64,000 bases of DNA from Novosphingobium sp. ST904 (GCF_001298105.1 NZ_LGJH01000143.1:23939-87938), one strand, 5' to 3'. Shown: positions 1 to 9,487, counted from the stretch's first letter. Numbers and translations are program-made. Notes: generated by a model from the sequence alone, not told the origin.

Positions 1-677
1 GTCGCGCCTATCTTGACGAAGCCGGCCGGGTTGATCTGGTTCTGCGAGGCGATGGCATTGCCGACATCGACCGCGGAAAGACCCTTTGACTGAAGCGCCT
101 GGGGATCGAGGTCGATCTGGACCTGGCGCTGGCGGCCGCCCGAGGGGAACGGCATGGCAAGGCCCGGAATGGTGACGAGGCCGGTGCGGATCTGGTTCTG
201 GCCGATGTCGAACAGCTGCTGCTCGGTCATGCCCTCGCCCGACAGCGCGAGCTGGAGGATCGGCACGGTCGAGGCGCTGTAGTTCAGGATCAGCGGCGGG
301 GTGATGCCCGGCGGCATCTGACGCAGCACCGTCTGCGAAACCGAGGTCACCTGCGCGGTGGCGGTGCGAATGTCGGCGCCCGGCTGGAAGTAGATCTTGA
401 CGATGCCGGTGCCCTGAAGGGACTGGCTCTCGATATGCTCGATATCGTTGACCGTGGTGGTCAGCACGCGCTCATAGGGCGTGACGATGCGGTCCGTCAT
501 GTCCTGCGGCGCAAGGCCCGCATAAGTCCAGGCGACGGCGATGACCGGCACCTTGATTTCGGGAAAAATGTCGACCGGCGTGCGGAAAGCCGCGAGCAAG
601 CCGCCGATGGCGATGATGATGGCCATGACGATGAAGGTCAGGGGGCGGTGCAGCGCGGTCTTGACGATACCTAGCAT
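1..677 (-). CDS. RND-family efflux permease, N-terminal part (runs off window)
   Basis: This is the first ~225 residues of an AcrB/MexB-like or CusA-like inner-membrane proton/substrate antiporter. The reading frame is open to the left edge with no stop. The start has the family look: a short cytoplasmic stretch, one hydrophobic segment (about residues 14-32), then RTPVDIFPEI and the porter-domain text YAGLAPQDMTDRI. I prefer the ATG at 677 because GGAG lies six bases upstream; an in-frame ATG at 689 adds four residues but has no ribosome site. The partner periplasmic adaptor is not in the window, so substrate class cannot be told. The 260 bases to the next gene's 3' end hold the promoter region. 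Confidence 0.9.
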   Translation of the reverse strand, partial: MLGIVKTALHRPLTFIVMAIIIAIGGLLAAFRTPVDIFPEIKVPVIAVAWTYAGLAPQDMTDRIVTPYERVLTTTVNDIEHIESQSLQGTGIVKIYFQPGADIRTATAQVTSVSQTVLRQMPPGITPPLILNYSASTVPILQLALSGEGMTEQQLFDIGQNQIRTGLVTIPGLAMPFPSGGRQRQVQIDLDPQALQSKGLSAVDVGNAIASQNQINPAGFVKIGA

Positions 678-937
678 CGAGAACTCCATAGGCCGCCCCG
701 CACGCAAGACGCGCGCAGGACAGGCGAATTCCTCTCCGGTTCATTTTTTGGTTGGGTTTCCCCCGCTGCGACCCTCTGCTGCACGTGACATCAGAAACGG
801 ACGGGAAATCCTGCTGGAATAGTTCAGCCCCTAACGACCTGATCCCCGTTAGAAAAATGCGCTGGACGGGATACTCTCATGAATCAATTTCATGATTGGC
901 GGTCATGCATTCCTGGAAAGGGCGGGCCGGGTGAAGG

Positions 938-1720
938 TTATATGTGCTTTTCCGCCGGTTGCAGGAAGACAACCCGGAAATCGCCGCGCTCAACGTCCGC
1001 AAGGGTATGCTGGGTGAAGCGTATCATACCTTCATCGGGGTGGCGAAATGTTCGTGTTCCGCCTTCGCGCGCGAGCACGCTCTGCCCGTCCCACGATTCG
1101 CGAAAATCGGGACTGTTCTCCTGAAGCCATTCGACCACCCCGCGCACACGCGGATCTGCAAGGGCATGGCTGTAATCCCGGCGGAATTCCGCCAGCAGGC
1201 GCGCCGCGCGCTCCTTCCAGTCCGGCAGCAGGACGCGGGCGGCGGGATGGGTGAAGACATAGCGCAGCAGGTTGGGGGCGGCATCGCCCTCGAACAGGCC
1301 CACGAACAGGCGCCGCGCCGCCTCGTTGGCCGCGCAGACCGCCCATGCCGGGTCGAGCGCATAGCAGGGCCAGTCCAGCCGCTCGACGAGCGCCGAAATG
1401 GCGAGCGGTGCGGCCTGCCGGGCATGGGCGAAGGGATCGACCGGATCATGCCTGCCGGCCAGCGCGAACAGATAGTCCCGCTCCGCCACCGAAAGACTGA
1501 GGCCCACCGCCAGCCGCGAGAGTGTTTCGGCGGAAGGGCGCACATCCCGGCCCTGTTCGATCCACGCCACCCATGTCGTGCCGATCGCGGCACGGGCGGC
1601 AAGCTCCTCCCGGCGCAGCCCCGGAGTGCGGCGGCGGCGGTCATGCCCTTCAGGCGCCATGCTCTCACGGCGGGTGCGAACGAAGGCGCCCAGTAAACGT
1701 CGCTGCTCGTCGGTCTGCAT
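938..1720 (-). CDS. XRE-type regulator with MmyB-like ligand-binding domain
   Basis: A 260-residue DNA-binding regulator. Residues about 30-80 form a Cro/C1-type helix-turn-helix (LRREELAARAAIGTTWVAWI) preceded by the family's typical RRRRTPGLRREE text. Residues about 105-255 match the MmyB-like (MLTR) ligand-binding domain, including NLLRYVFTHP, the acidic/aromatic middle and the closing FTQHTLADV. In this family the C-terminal domain is thought to bind a small, possibly lipid-like, molecule. The gene is divergent from a methyltransferase 82 bases away, with a short dyad in between, so that methyltransferase is its likely target together with itself. The ribosome site before the ATG is weak. 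Confidence 0.9.
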   Translation of the reverse strand: MQTDEQRRLLGAFVRTRRESMAPEGHDRRRRTPGLRREELAARAAIGTTWVAWIEQGRDVRPSAETLSRLAVGLSLSVAERDYLFALAGRHDPVDPFAHARQAAPLAISALVERLDWPCYALDPAWAVCAANEAARRLFVGLFEGDAAPNLLRYVFTHPAARVLLPDWKERAARLLAEFRRDYSHALADPRVRGVVEWLQENSPDFRESWDGQSVLAREGGTRTFRHPDEGMIRFTQHTLADVERGDFRVVFLQPAEKHI

Positions 1721-1741
1721 GGTCAGCTTTATAACAGGATA

Positions 1742-1755
1742 ACAATGTTCATTGT
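1742..1755. promoter_or_regulatory. Dyad between MmyB-like regulator and methyltransferase
   Basis: Perfect inverted repeat ACAATG-TT-CATTGT in an AT-rich patch of the 82-base divergent intergenic region. It is flanked on both sides by AACAGG-like and TATAA-like text (TATAACAGG on the left, AACAGGCTATAA on the right). The position fits an operator for the adjacent helix-turn-helix regulator. Confidence 0.45.
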
Positions 1756-1802
1756 AACAGGCTATAATCCGGGCGAACGGGACTTCGCAAGGAGATTACC
1801 CC

Positions 1803-2588
1803 ATGACCAACGACAATTCCCGCCAAACAGCGGCACCGCAAGACCGGCACGAACTGGTGGAAAGCCAGTTCGGCACCACCGCCGCCGCTTATGTCACCAG
1901 CAAGGTCCATGCCTCGGGCGCCGACCTCGACCGGATCGCCTTGCGCGCCCGCGAGGCCGCGCCGCGCCATGCCCTCGACCTCGGCGCGGGCGGCGGCCAT
2001 GCCGGATATGCCATCGCCCCCCATGCCGGAGCCGTGACCGCCAGCGACCTTTCGCCCCGGATGCTGGACGTGATCGCGGCCGAGGCGGCCCGGCGCGGGA
2101 TCACCAACATCGCGACCCGCGCGGCTCCCGCCGAAGCCCTGCCTTTCGCGGACGACAGCTTCGACTTTCTCGCCTGCCGTTTTTCCACCCACCACTGGCG
2201 CGATGCCGAAGCAGGACTGCGCGAGGCCCGGCGCGTGCTGGCACCCGGTTGCCCCGCGATCTTCATCGACGTGATCGCGCCCGCCGATCCCGCCGCCGAT
2301 ACGCATCTGCAGGCGGTCGAACTGCTGCGCGACCTCTCCCACGTGCGCGATTATGCGGCGGCGGAGTGGCTCGCGATGCTGGCACGCGCCGGGTTCGCCG
2401 CGAAACGGATGACCACGGCCCGCCTGCGCATGGATTTCGCGGACTGGACCGGGCGAATGCGCACCCCGCCGGAACAGGTGGCCGCGATCCGCGCCTTGCA
2501 AAGGGCCGCCAGCAGCGAGGTGTCCGCGCATTTCGAGATCGAAGCCGACGGCTCGTTCACAATCGACACGGTCCTCATCGAGACCTAG
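1803..2588 (+). CDS. Class I SAM-dependent methyltransferase
   Basis: A 261-residue Methyltransf_11-type enzyme. Motif I DLGAGGGH lies at residues 59-66, the acidic ribose-binding residue follows in TASDLSPRMLD, and the post-motif region FDFLACRFSTHHW leads into AGLREARRVLAPG, as in UbiE-like and small-molecule methyltransferases. The acceptor cannot be inferred. The start is secure: AAGGAGA lies seven bases upstream of the ATG. It is divergently paired with the MmyB-like regulator, a pairing often seen when the regulator controls a single metabolic enzyme. Confidence 0.9.
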   Translation: MTNDNSRQTAAPQDRHELVESQFGTTAAAYVTSKVHASGADLDRIALRAREAAPRHALDLGAGGGHAGYAIAPHAGAVTASDLSPRMLDVIAAEAARRGITNIATRAAPAEALPFADDSFDFLACRFSTHHWRDAEAGLREARRVLAPGCPAIFIDVIAPADPAADTHLQAVELLRDLSHVRDYAAAEWLAMLARAGFAAKRMTTARLRMDFADWTGRMRTPPEQVAAIRALQRAASSEVSAHFEIEADGSFTIDTVLIET

Positions 2589-2685
2589 GCGGCGTAGACC
2601 GACAGGCTTGCGCGCCGCCAAAATCCGATTGCGATGGCGCCGCTCCGGACCTAAGCGAATTCTCCCTTTTAGGCCGAGACGAACG

Positions 2686-3314
2686 ATGACGCTCCAGACC
2701 TGGTGGCTCTATGCCTTTGCCGTGTTCCTGCTTTCGGGACGCCCGGCCCGAACATGCTCCACGTCATGACACGCAGCGTCGAGTTCGGCTTCCGCCGCGC
2801 CATGGCCGCGATGGCGGGATGCATGTTGGCGATCACGCTCGTGCTCGCCGCCTCGGCAGCCGGCCTTACCGCGCTGCTCAAGGCGATCCCCGGCGCCTTC
2901 GAGGTGCTGCGCTACCTCGGCGTCGCCTATCTCGTCTATCTCGGCATCAAGTCCTGGCGCTCCGACGTTTCCCAGATCGAAGAAGGCGACGACAGGATCG
3001 ACCGGCGCAGTTCGCCCTGGGCGCTGTTCCGTGGCGGCTTCGCCATTGCGATCAGCAACCCCAAGCTGCTGCTCTTCGCCGCCGCCTTCTTCCCCCAGTT
3101 CATCAATCCAGCCGAGCCCAAGGCCCCGCAGTTCGCGGTGCTCGTCAGCACTTTCGCGGTGATCGAGATGCTCTGGTACTGCACTTACGCCATGGCCGGC
3201 GGTTCGCTCTCGCGGCACTTGCGCAAGCCCTCGGTGAAGCGCGTGTTCAACCGGGTGACCGGCTCCATCTTCGTCGGCTTCGGTGCCGCGCTGCTCACTT
3301 CGCGGACCGCCTGA
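2686..3314 (+). CDS. LysE/RhtB-family exporter, frameshifted near 2738
   Basis: A reconstructed 209-residue inner-membrane amino-acid or metabolite exporter with about six hydrophobic segments. The N-terminus reads MTLQTWWLYAFAVFLLSG from the ATG at 2686, then one base is missing in the sequence coding for the family hallmark SGTPGPN. The downstream frame resumes as TPGPNMLHVMTRSVEFG and runs intact to a stop at 3314. The rest matches LysE throughout, for example YLGVAYLVYLGIKSWR and FAIAISNPKLLLFAAAFFPQF. The lesion sits in a conserved signature with everything else intact, so I treat it as a sequence error. Substrate is unknown. Confidence 0.85.
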
Positions 3315-3315
3315 G

Positions 3316-3358
3316 TGAAAGCCTCGGCCGGTCCACGTACCGGACGCGAGGTGTTTCA
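3316..3358. terminator. Hairpin between convergent LysE and antiporter genes
   Basis: Outer arms TGAAA and TTTCA and middle arms CCTCG and CGAGG enclose an inner CCGGT/ACCGG pair. The structure overlaps the stop codon of the minus-strand antiporter gene and begins just after the LysE stop. The T and A runs in the outer arms would suit a bidirectional intrinsic terminator. Confidence 0.45.
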
Positions 3359-4993
3359 GCCCCGGTGACGCGCTTCGGCGAGATCGAGTTCGCGGGTCAG
3401 CTTGCGGATGGTCTCGCTGCCGACCCGACGCTCGCGGATGAGTTCAGCCAGCGCGATCCGCTCCGCCTTGACGCCGACGAGGCGGAAATCGCGGAACAGC
3501 AGTTCCTGCGCACGGGCCGCGTCGCTTTCGTCCTCGCTCAACCCTTCGATGCGTTCGCGGTAGAAGTCCATGACGCGGCCGCCGGCGGCGGCATAACGGT
3601 CGGCATCGCCGCGGTTTTCCGCCAGCGCGTGCGTGTGCCGCTCGATCGCGCAGATCGCCGCCTCGGCCGTGGCGATGCGCGCGGCATCCTCCTCCGCCTG
3701 CTTCGACGGTTCGGCCGGCATCGTCAGGTCCTTGAGCAGGACCGGCAGCGCCAGGCTGGCAACCACCAGCGAGACGATAATGACCCCCGCCGCCAGGAAG
3801 ATCGCCAGATCGCGCGCCGGGAACGGGCTGCCATCGTTCAGCGCGAGCGGCAGGGTCAGTACGCCTGCCAGCGTGATCGCGCCGCGCACGCCCGCGAACG
3901 ACATCGCCGCCACCAGCCGCCAGTTCGGGCTGCTCAAGCTCACGCTTTCACCCGCCTGACGCTTGCGCAGGATGGTGAACTTGAGCGAAAGCCACACCCA
4001 GGCGAAGCGCAGCGCCGCAAGGCCCAGCACGATCGCGACGACATAAAGCCCCAGCCAGCCCGGCTCGGTATGGCCGGTCATCGCGACGGTCCGCTTGGCG
4101 CCTGCGAGAATGGCGGGAAGCTGTTCGCCCAGCAGCACGAAGATGATGCCGTTCAAGGTGAACTGGATCGTGTCCCACACCGAGTTGCGGCGCATCCGCG
4201 TGACCGCCATGGCCTGGCGCGAGATTTCCGCGAACGTCATGGTCACGCCCGCCGCCACGGCGGCAAGGATGCCGGAGGCGTGGAAGTGCTCGGCCAGCAT
4301 ATAGGAACCGAAGGGGATGAGCAGGCTCACCAGGATCTGCGAGCCGGTATCCTCGCCCCAGCGGCGATTGACCCAGGTCTTCGCGCGCGAGACGACCACG
4401 GTGACGGCAACGCCGATCGCAAGGCCCGCGCCCGCCACCCACAGGAAGTTGAGCGCCGCCGCGCCGGCGGAGAACGTCCCGGTCAGCGCCGCCGCGATGG
4501 CGAAGCGAAGGCAGACCAGCCCGGAGGCGTCATTGAGCAGCGATTCCCCTTCGAGGATGTGCATCATGCGCTTGGGGATCGGCACGCGCGCAGCGATGGC
4601 CGAGACCGCGATCGGATCGGTCGGGGAAACCACCGCGGCCAGCGCGAAGGCCACAGCCAGCGGAATGGCCGGGATCATCCAGTGGATGAACAGGCCCATG
4701 CCGACCACCGTAGTCAGCACGAGCCCCAGCGCCAGTTCGACGACGGTGGAGACGTCCTTGAACAATTCGTCCTTGGGAATCCGCCAGCCGTCCAGGAACA
4801 GCAGGGGCGGCAGGAACAGCAGCAGGAACAGTTCGGGATTGAGCGACACGCTGTAGGAGGTCGAGAGACCGATCACCCCGCCCAGCAGGATCTGCACCAG
4901 CGGTGTCGGCACCGACCATGGCAGCATCCTCGATATCGCGCCGCTGACGACAACTGCCAGCAGCAAGAAAAGTACGACCGAAACTGACTCCAA
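3356..4993 (-). CDS. CPA1-type Na+/H+ antiporter
   Basis: A 545-residue monovalent cation/proton antiporter of the bacterial NhaP/YjcE form, acting in the inner membrane in pH and Na+ homeostasis. About twelve hydrophobic segments fill residues 1-400. The ion-binding core is visible: SPTDP at 123-127 and EGESLLNDASGL at 148-159. The C-terminal ~130 residues are a charged, helical cytoplasmic tail (AEEDAARIATAEAAICAIE), typical of this subfamily. The start is TTG at 4993, with AAGGA seven bases upstream. The gene is convergent with the LysE-like exporter and divergent from the glutamine amidotransferase. Confidence 0.92.
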   Translation of the reverse strand: MESVSVVLFLLLAVVVSGAISRMLPWSVPTPLVQILLGGVIGLSTSYSVSLNPELFLLLFLPPLLFLDGWRIPKDELFKDVSTVVELALGLVLTTVVGMGLFIHWMIPAIPLAVAFALAAVVSPTDPIAVSAIAARVPIPKRMMHILEGESLLNDASGLVCLRFAIAAALTGTFSAGAAALNFLWVAGAGLAIGVAVTVVVSRAKTWVNRRWGEDTGSQILVSLLIPFGSYMLAEHFHASGILAAVAAGVTMTFAEISRQAMAVTRMRRNSVWDTIQFTLNGIIFVLLGEQLPAILAGAKRTVAMTGHTEPGWLGLYVVAIVLGLAALRFAWVWLSLKFTILRKRQAGESVSLSSPNWRLVAAMSFAGVRGAITLAGVLTLPLALNDGSPFPARDLAIFLAAGVIIVSLVVASLALPVLLKDLTMPAEPSKQAEEDAARIATAEAAICAIERHTHALAENRGDADRYAAAGGRVMDFYRERIEGLSEDESDAARAQELLFRDFRLVGVKAERIALAELIRERRVGSETIRKLTRELDLAEARHRG

Positions 4994-5228
4994 ACCTTAA
5001 TCCTTTCCTGTTTCTGCCGGGGACCATGGCGGCATGCGTTAAGGATTGCAAATCCTGCATCCGTCTTTTTGGCCCTCCGTGCGCCGCGGAAACGGTTTGA
5101 AACAAAGTTGCCGTAACCGCTTCCATCCGGGCGCCTTGGGCACTCGACGGGAATCGCGCGAGCATCTACTGCTCTGGAAAATGACATGCGCATGTCGCCG
5201 GGCCGCAAGGCCGGTGCGGCAGGCGCCA

Positions 5229-5960
5229 ATGCCGGAACCCATACGAAAGCGCGCCGTGACGACGAAGACCGCCCTCATCATCCGGCACGTTCCCTATGAA
5301 GGCGTGGCCGGCTACCGGCAGCCGATCGAGGCCGCCGGCTACGACGTCGATCGCATCGACGTGACCGATCCGGCCTTCTCCTCGCTCGACCTGCGCGAGC
5401 CCGACCTGCTCATCATGATGGGCGGCCCCATGGGCGTCTACGAACAGGACACCCACCCCTGGATCGCCTGCCAGATGCGCCGTCTGGCGTTGCGACTGGA
5501 AGCCGGGCGGCCGACCCTGGGGGTCTGTTTCGGCGCCCAGATGATCGCGGCGGCCATGGGCGCGGATGTCTATGCCGGGCCGCACAAGGAAGTGGGCTTC
5601 CATAGCGTGACGGTCCACGAACACGTGCCTGACAGCCCGCTGCGCCATATCGCCAGCGTGCCCGTGCTGCACTGGCACGGGGACACCTTCTCGCTGCCGG
5701 ACAACGTCGAACTGCTGGCCTCGAGCCACCTCTACGACCATCAGGCGTTTCGGCGCGGCCCGAACATCCTTGCGCTCCAGTTCCATGCCGAGATGGGCAT
5801 GGACCCGCGTTTCGACGCCTGGATCGAGCAATGGCCGGAATCGGTGATCGAGGCGGGAGGAGACGAAGCCTCGCTCCGCGCCGCGCATGACAGCCTTGGC
5901 CCGAAGGCCGTGGCCGCCGGTCAGGGCATGATCGCGCAGTGGCTAGAAGGGCTGCGCTGA
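5229..5960 (+). CDS. Class I glutamine amidotransferase-like protein
   Basis: A 243-residue GATase1-domain protein resembling the stand-alone GMP-synthase-like amidotransferases. The nucleophile elbow is GVCFGAQ (Cys100) and the second triad part is LQFHAEM (His186, Glu188), so all three catalytic residues are present. The oxyanion strand MMGGPMGVYE is also clear. These stand-alone proteins hydrolyse glutamine or gamma-glutamyl compounds, and the specific substrate is unknown. The start is ATG 5229 or possibly GTG 5256, the latter giving a start directly at TTKTALIIRH as in most relatives. The 3' end overlaps the convergent lipoprotein gene by 18 bases. Confidence 0.87.
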   Translation: MPEPIRKRAVTTKTALIIRHVPYEGVAGYRQPIEAAGYDVDRIDVTDPAFSSLDLREPDLLIMMGGPMGVYEQDTHPWIACQMRRLALRLEAGRPTLGVCFGAQMIAAAMGADVYAGPHKEVGFHSVTVHEHVPDSPLRHIASVPVLHWHGDTFSLPDNVELLASSHLYDHQAFRRGPNILALQFHAEMGMDPRFDAWIEQWPESVIEAGGDEASLRAAHDSLGPKAVAAGQGMIAQWLEGLR

Positions 5961-6602
5961 ACCTGCCTCCGGCTGCGGGCCATCCGCGCCCTGCTCCTTG
6001 GGCGGCTCCGGCGGGCGAACCTCGATCTCCACGCGGCGGTTCCGGTTCCGCCCTTCGGGATCGTCGCTCCCGTCCAGCTTGCGATTGGGCGCGATCGGCC
6101 GCGCTTCGCCCATCGCGATCACCGTGATCCGCTTGCGATCGACACCCTTGCCCGCAAGGTAATCGCGCACCGCTTCCGCGCGGCGGCGCGATGCCGCCAG
6201 GTTCTCGGCGTCGGAGCCGCGCGAATCGCTGTGCCCCCAGAGTGTGACAGGCCCGCCGGCCTGGAAGGTCGGCGTGGCAAGCAGCCCATCGATGAGCGCG
6301 CGCCCGGCATCGTCCGGCTTCGCGCCCTTTGCCGGGAACGGCACGACAAGATGCACCGCTTCCAGCGGCGGCGCCTCGGTGGGGCCGACCGCCACATCGT
6401 CGCGGATGATCGATTTCTTCGCCTCGTCGGCCGCCTGCACGACGGCCTCGCTGGCGGTGGATTCGGAAATGAGGGCAGGACCGGCTTCATCCGTCCCGCT
6501 TGCTCCCGGTGTGCCTTCGCCCTGCCCGCACGCGGAAAGCGATGTGAGCAGCAGCGCCGGCAGGAGAGAGGGGAGGACCTGATACTTGGGCGCGATATTC
6601 AT
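5943..6602 (-). CDS. OmpA-family peptidoglycan-binding lipoprotein
   Basis: A 219-residue exported lipoprotein. The signal peptide ends in the lipobox LSAC, making Cys25 the lipidated residue. A spacer of about 60 residues leads to an OmpA C-terminal domain with its hallmarks: GHSDSRGSDAENLAASRRRAE, YLAGKGVDRKRI, and the closing GRNRNRRVEIEV. It likely tethers the outer membrane or an envelope complex to peptidoglycan. Its ATG overlaps the stop of the upstream antiporter gene (ATGA), so the two are translationally coupled. This suggests a role in envelope maintenance linked to ion transport. The tail is proline- and glycine-rich. Confidence 0.9.
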   Translation of the reverse strand: MNIAPKYQVLPSLLPALLLTSLSACGQGEGTPGASGTDEAGPALISESTASEAVVQAADEAKKSIIRDDVAVGPTEAPPLEAVHLVVPFPAKGAKPDDAGRALIDGLLATPTFQAGGPVTLWGHSDSRGSDAENLAASRRRAEAVRDYLAGKGVDRKRITVIAMGEARPIAPNRKLDGSDDPEGRNRNRRVEIEVRPPEPPKEQGADGPQPEAGSAQPF

Positions 6603-8436
6603 GCGACCGCCTCCTTGTCTTGAGTGCTTTCACGCGGCCCTTCCGGATCCCCGTGACGGGACGGGCCGTAGGAAATGATCGTGTCGCCGGGCTGGGGGGT
6701 GGGGCGCGAGGCATGTGTGAAGAAGCGGATCTTGCCGTCCTTTCGCAGGAGGAACAGCATGTCCGCCTCGTCCGGCAGTGCAGCCTGGGCATCGGCGAAA
6801 TCGAACTGCTCGCTGATCCGGGTCTTGCGGAAGGTCCAGCCCAGACGCTCGCGTTCCGCGATCTCGGCAACGCCGAGGCCGGAAGCGAACATGGCGCGCC
6901 CGCGCAGCGCCTCGGGAAGGCTGCGGTGGTCCTCGTCATCCCCCATGCCGCCAAGCTGGTAGACGGAATCGCGGCCGATATCGGGCGCGAACTCACTGCA
7001 GACGAGCGCGTTGTAGGCTTCGCTGTCGGTCGTGGCGACGAGAACCTGGAACTGGGCCAGATCGAGCCGCTCCTCGGTCGATTCCGCCAGGATCTCGCCG
7101 TGATAGGTGGATATCCCGGCCTGTCGCGCCGCCGAAAGCCGCTGCCAGCTCGTATCCGCGATCATGACCGGCACGTCGAGCTGGCGAAGCTGGTCCGCCA
7201 GCGACAGGCTCCACGGCGTGCTGCCGACCACCAGCAGCCCCTTCTTGGTCGCACCCGTGACCTTGAGCCAGCGCGCCACGAAACGGATGCTGAAACCATG
7301 CGCCACGATCGTCGCGACCACCACGGAGAACGACAGCGTCACCAGAATGCTGCCGTCGCCGTAGCCGAGTTGGTCCAGCCGGAGGGCAAAGAGGCCGGAC
7401 ATCGCAACCGCCACCACGCCGCGCGCGCTATCCACGCCACCAGCAGGCGCTCGTTCCAGGGAATCTTGCTGAAAGACAGGCTGAGCAGCACGGTCGCCGG
7501 GCGAACCAGGAACAGCAGCGCCAGCAGGTAGGCGATGAAGCGCCACTCGAACTGGCGCAGCACACTGAAATCGAGCGAGGCCGAAAGCAGCACGAAGACG
7601 CCGGAAATGAGGAGAACGGTGACGTTTTCCTTGAACGGATGAATGTCGCGCAGGCTGTCGAGCCGCATGTTCGCTATCGCCACGCCCATCACCGTCACCG
7701 CGAGCAGGCCGGTTTCCTGCTGGATCAGGTTGGAGAGGACGAACGTGCCGATCACCGCCACCAGCAGGACCGGGGCCTTCAGGTACTCGGGTACATGGCC
7801 GCGCGGGAAGGCCCAGGCGATCGCGCGGGCAACGGCATAGCCGATCAGCCCGGCGACGACCGCCGCGGCCAGCAGCGCGGCAAGGACCGAAAGCAGGGTT
7901 CCCCCCTCGTCCACCCGGCGCAGATATTCGTAGGTTATGACGGCGCAAAGCGCGCCGAACGGATCGTTGACGATCGCTTCCCACTTGAGGATCGCGCGGG
8001 GACGCGGCGCCACGTTGCTCTGGCGAAGCAAGGGGATGACCACGGTGGGGCCAGTGACCACGAGAATGCCCGCGAACAGGATCGCCACCGGCCAGACCAG
8101 CCCGGCCACGTAATAGCACGCCAGCGTCCCGAGGACCCAGCCGACCGGGATGCCTATGACCATGAGACGCGTCACCGCGCCCTCGGTCTTCCTGAGTTCG
8201 CGGAAATTGAGACTGAGGCCGCCTTCGAAAAGGATCAACGCCACGGCGACGGAAACCATCGGTTCCAGCAGGTCGCCAAATGTATGTTCGGGAACGACAA
8301 GGCCGGTGACGGGACCCGCAAGGACACCGGCGGCGAGCATGAGGGCGATGGCCGGCCAGCCGGTACGCCACGCGATCCATTGCGCGCCGATACCGAGAAT
8401 GCCGATCAGCGCGAAGACAAGTGCTTGCTGCTGCAT
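6599..8436 (-). CDS. CPA2-type cation/proton antiporter with TrkA-N domain, frameshifted near 7428
   Basis: A reconstructed 612-residue inner-membrane antiporter of the Kef/NhaP2 kind. The first ~390 residues are about twelve membrane segments with the conserved FEGGLSLNFRELR and LVVTGPTVVIPLLRQ stretches. After the break the frame continues as RGVVAVAMSGLFALR, the typical end of the transport domain. It then enters a Rossmann-like TrkA-N domain (GLLVVGSTPWSLSLADQL) and a TrkA-C-like tail. One C appears to be missing in the codons for the WIAPRG motif. Nucleotide binding by the TrkA domain usually gates K+ or Na+ efflux. It forms a coupled pair with the downstream lipoprotein gene. Confidence 0.87.
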
Positions 8437-8519
8437 GGGGCCCTATAGACAGCCCAGAAGCCGCCGCGTCCACCCCCTGTGTCCGAAAGCCTTTTCGAAA
8501 CGCCGCGTCTTTCCCGCCG

Positions 8520-9389
8520 CTATACCCGCCCCGCGCTGCCGCCCCAATGCAGGATCGTTGCGCAAAGGGCGTCTATCGCCGGGTTGGTCCCGCCCGGTCC
8601 GATCACCACGAACTCGATCAGGGGAAGCACGGGAAGGCCCTCGCGCGGCGCGAGGATGGACAGGCCGGGCGGCATCAGCCTGCCGGAATGCGGCATCAGG
8701 CCGATACCCGCGCGCGCCGCCGCGCTCAGTCCGGTGAGGCTGGCGCTGGTGAAGGCCACCCGCCAGCTTCGCCCCGACCGCTCCAGCACGTCCAGCGCCA
8801 GCGCGCGGGTTACGCTGGGCGGCGGATAGAGCAGGAGCGGCAGCGGCGCGTCCGGAACGAGAGGGAATTCGGGATGGCCCACCCAGACGATCGGCTCCTG
8901 CCATACCGAAGTGCCCCGCCGATCGCCCTGCCTCCGCTTGACGAAGATCAGGTCCAACTGGCCCGCGTCGAAAGCGTCGTAGAGATCGTCGCTCAGGCCC
9001 GCGCGCAGTTCGAGATCGACGTCGGGATGGCGCCGCGCGAAGGCGGCCAGCACATCGGGCAGCGCCGAAAGGACGAAGTCCTCCGATGCGCCAAGGCGAA
9101 GGCGGCCCCTCAGCGGTGCGGCGGAAAGGTGGTTCTGAAGCCGCCGGTGCCCGTCGAGGATCACGCGGGCATGGGCGAGCAGCACTTCGCCTTCCGGCGT
9201 CAGCATGACCCGGTGCGTGGTGCGGTCGATGCACCGCCGGCCCGCCCGCTGTTCAAGGCGCTGCACATGCTGGCTGACGGTGGACTGCCTGATCCCCAGC
9301 ATCCGGGCAGCACCCGTGAAGCTGCCAAGTTCGGCAACGGCCACGAAAGTTTCCAGCAAGTCCACGGGGATCAGGTCCATAGTCATCAT
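8520..9389 (-). CDS. LysR-family transcriptional regulator
   Basis: A 286-289-residue regulator. Residues 8-65 are the winged helix-turn-helix (LLETFVAVAELGSFTGAARM, then STVSQHVQRLEQ). Residues about 90-285 are the periplasmic-binding-protein-like effector domain. It is divergent from an SBF-type transporter and probably controls it. Four possible starts lie close together (MMTM). The first two overlap a perfect dyad, so the ATG at 9380 (MDLIPVDLLETF) may be the true start. Confidence 0.92.
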   Translation of the reverse strand: MMTMDLIPVDLLETFVAVAELGSFTGAARMLGIRQSTVSQHVQRLEQRAGRRCIDRTTHRVMLTPEGEVLLAHARVILDGHRRLQNHLSAAPLRGRLRLGASEDFVLSALPDVLAAFARRHPDVDLELRAGLSDDLYDAFDAGQLDLIFVKRRQGDRRGTSVWQEPIVWVGHPEFPLVPDAPLPLLLYPPPSVTRALALDVLERSGRSWRVAFTSASLTGLSAAARAGIGLMPHSGRLMPPGLSILAPREGLPVLPLIEFVVIGPGGTNPAIDALCATILHWGGSAGRV

Positions 9390-9402
9390 GATACATGATG
9401 AC
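9382..9402. promoter_or_regulatory. Perfect dyad between LysR gene and SBF transporter
   Basis: Inverted repeat with 9-base arms GTCATCATG and CATGATGAC around a 3-base centre ATA, without mismatch. It overlaps the first possible LysR start codons and lies ~85 bases upstream of the divergent transporter start. LysR proteins usually bind such interrupted dyads near their own promoter. An AT-rich segment beyond it (9403-9440) could carry the promoter of the transporter. Confidence 0.6.
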
Positions 9403-9487
9403 TGTTATCCATTCTATCGGAATTGTGAATTTAACAGGCCGTCCCTAGTTCAGCCGGGCACTTCGATTCCTACGGAAAGACACGCCC

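Noticed and set aside
2711..4987. Very long open frame on the plus strand opposite the Na+/H+ antiporter
   Set aside because: It is antisense to a clear membrane protein gene, is full of Arg/Gln/His/Asp low-complexity text, and matches no family. Such frames are common in GC-rich DNA.
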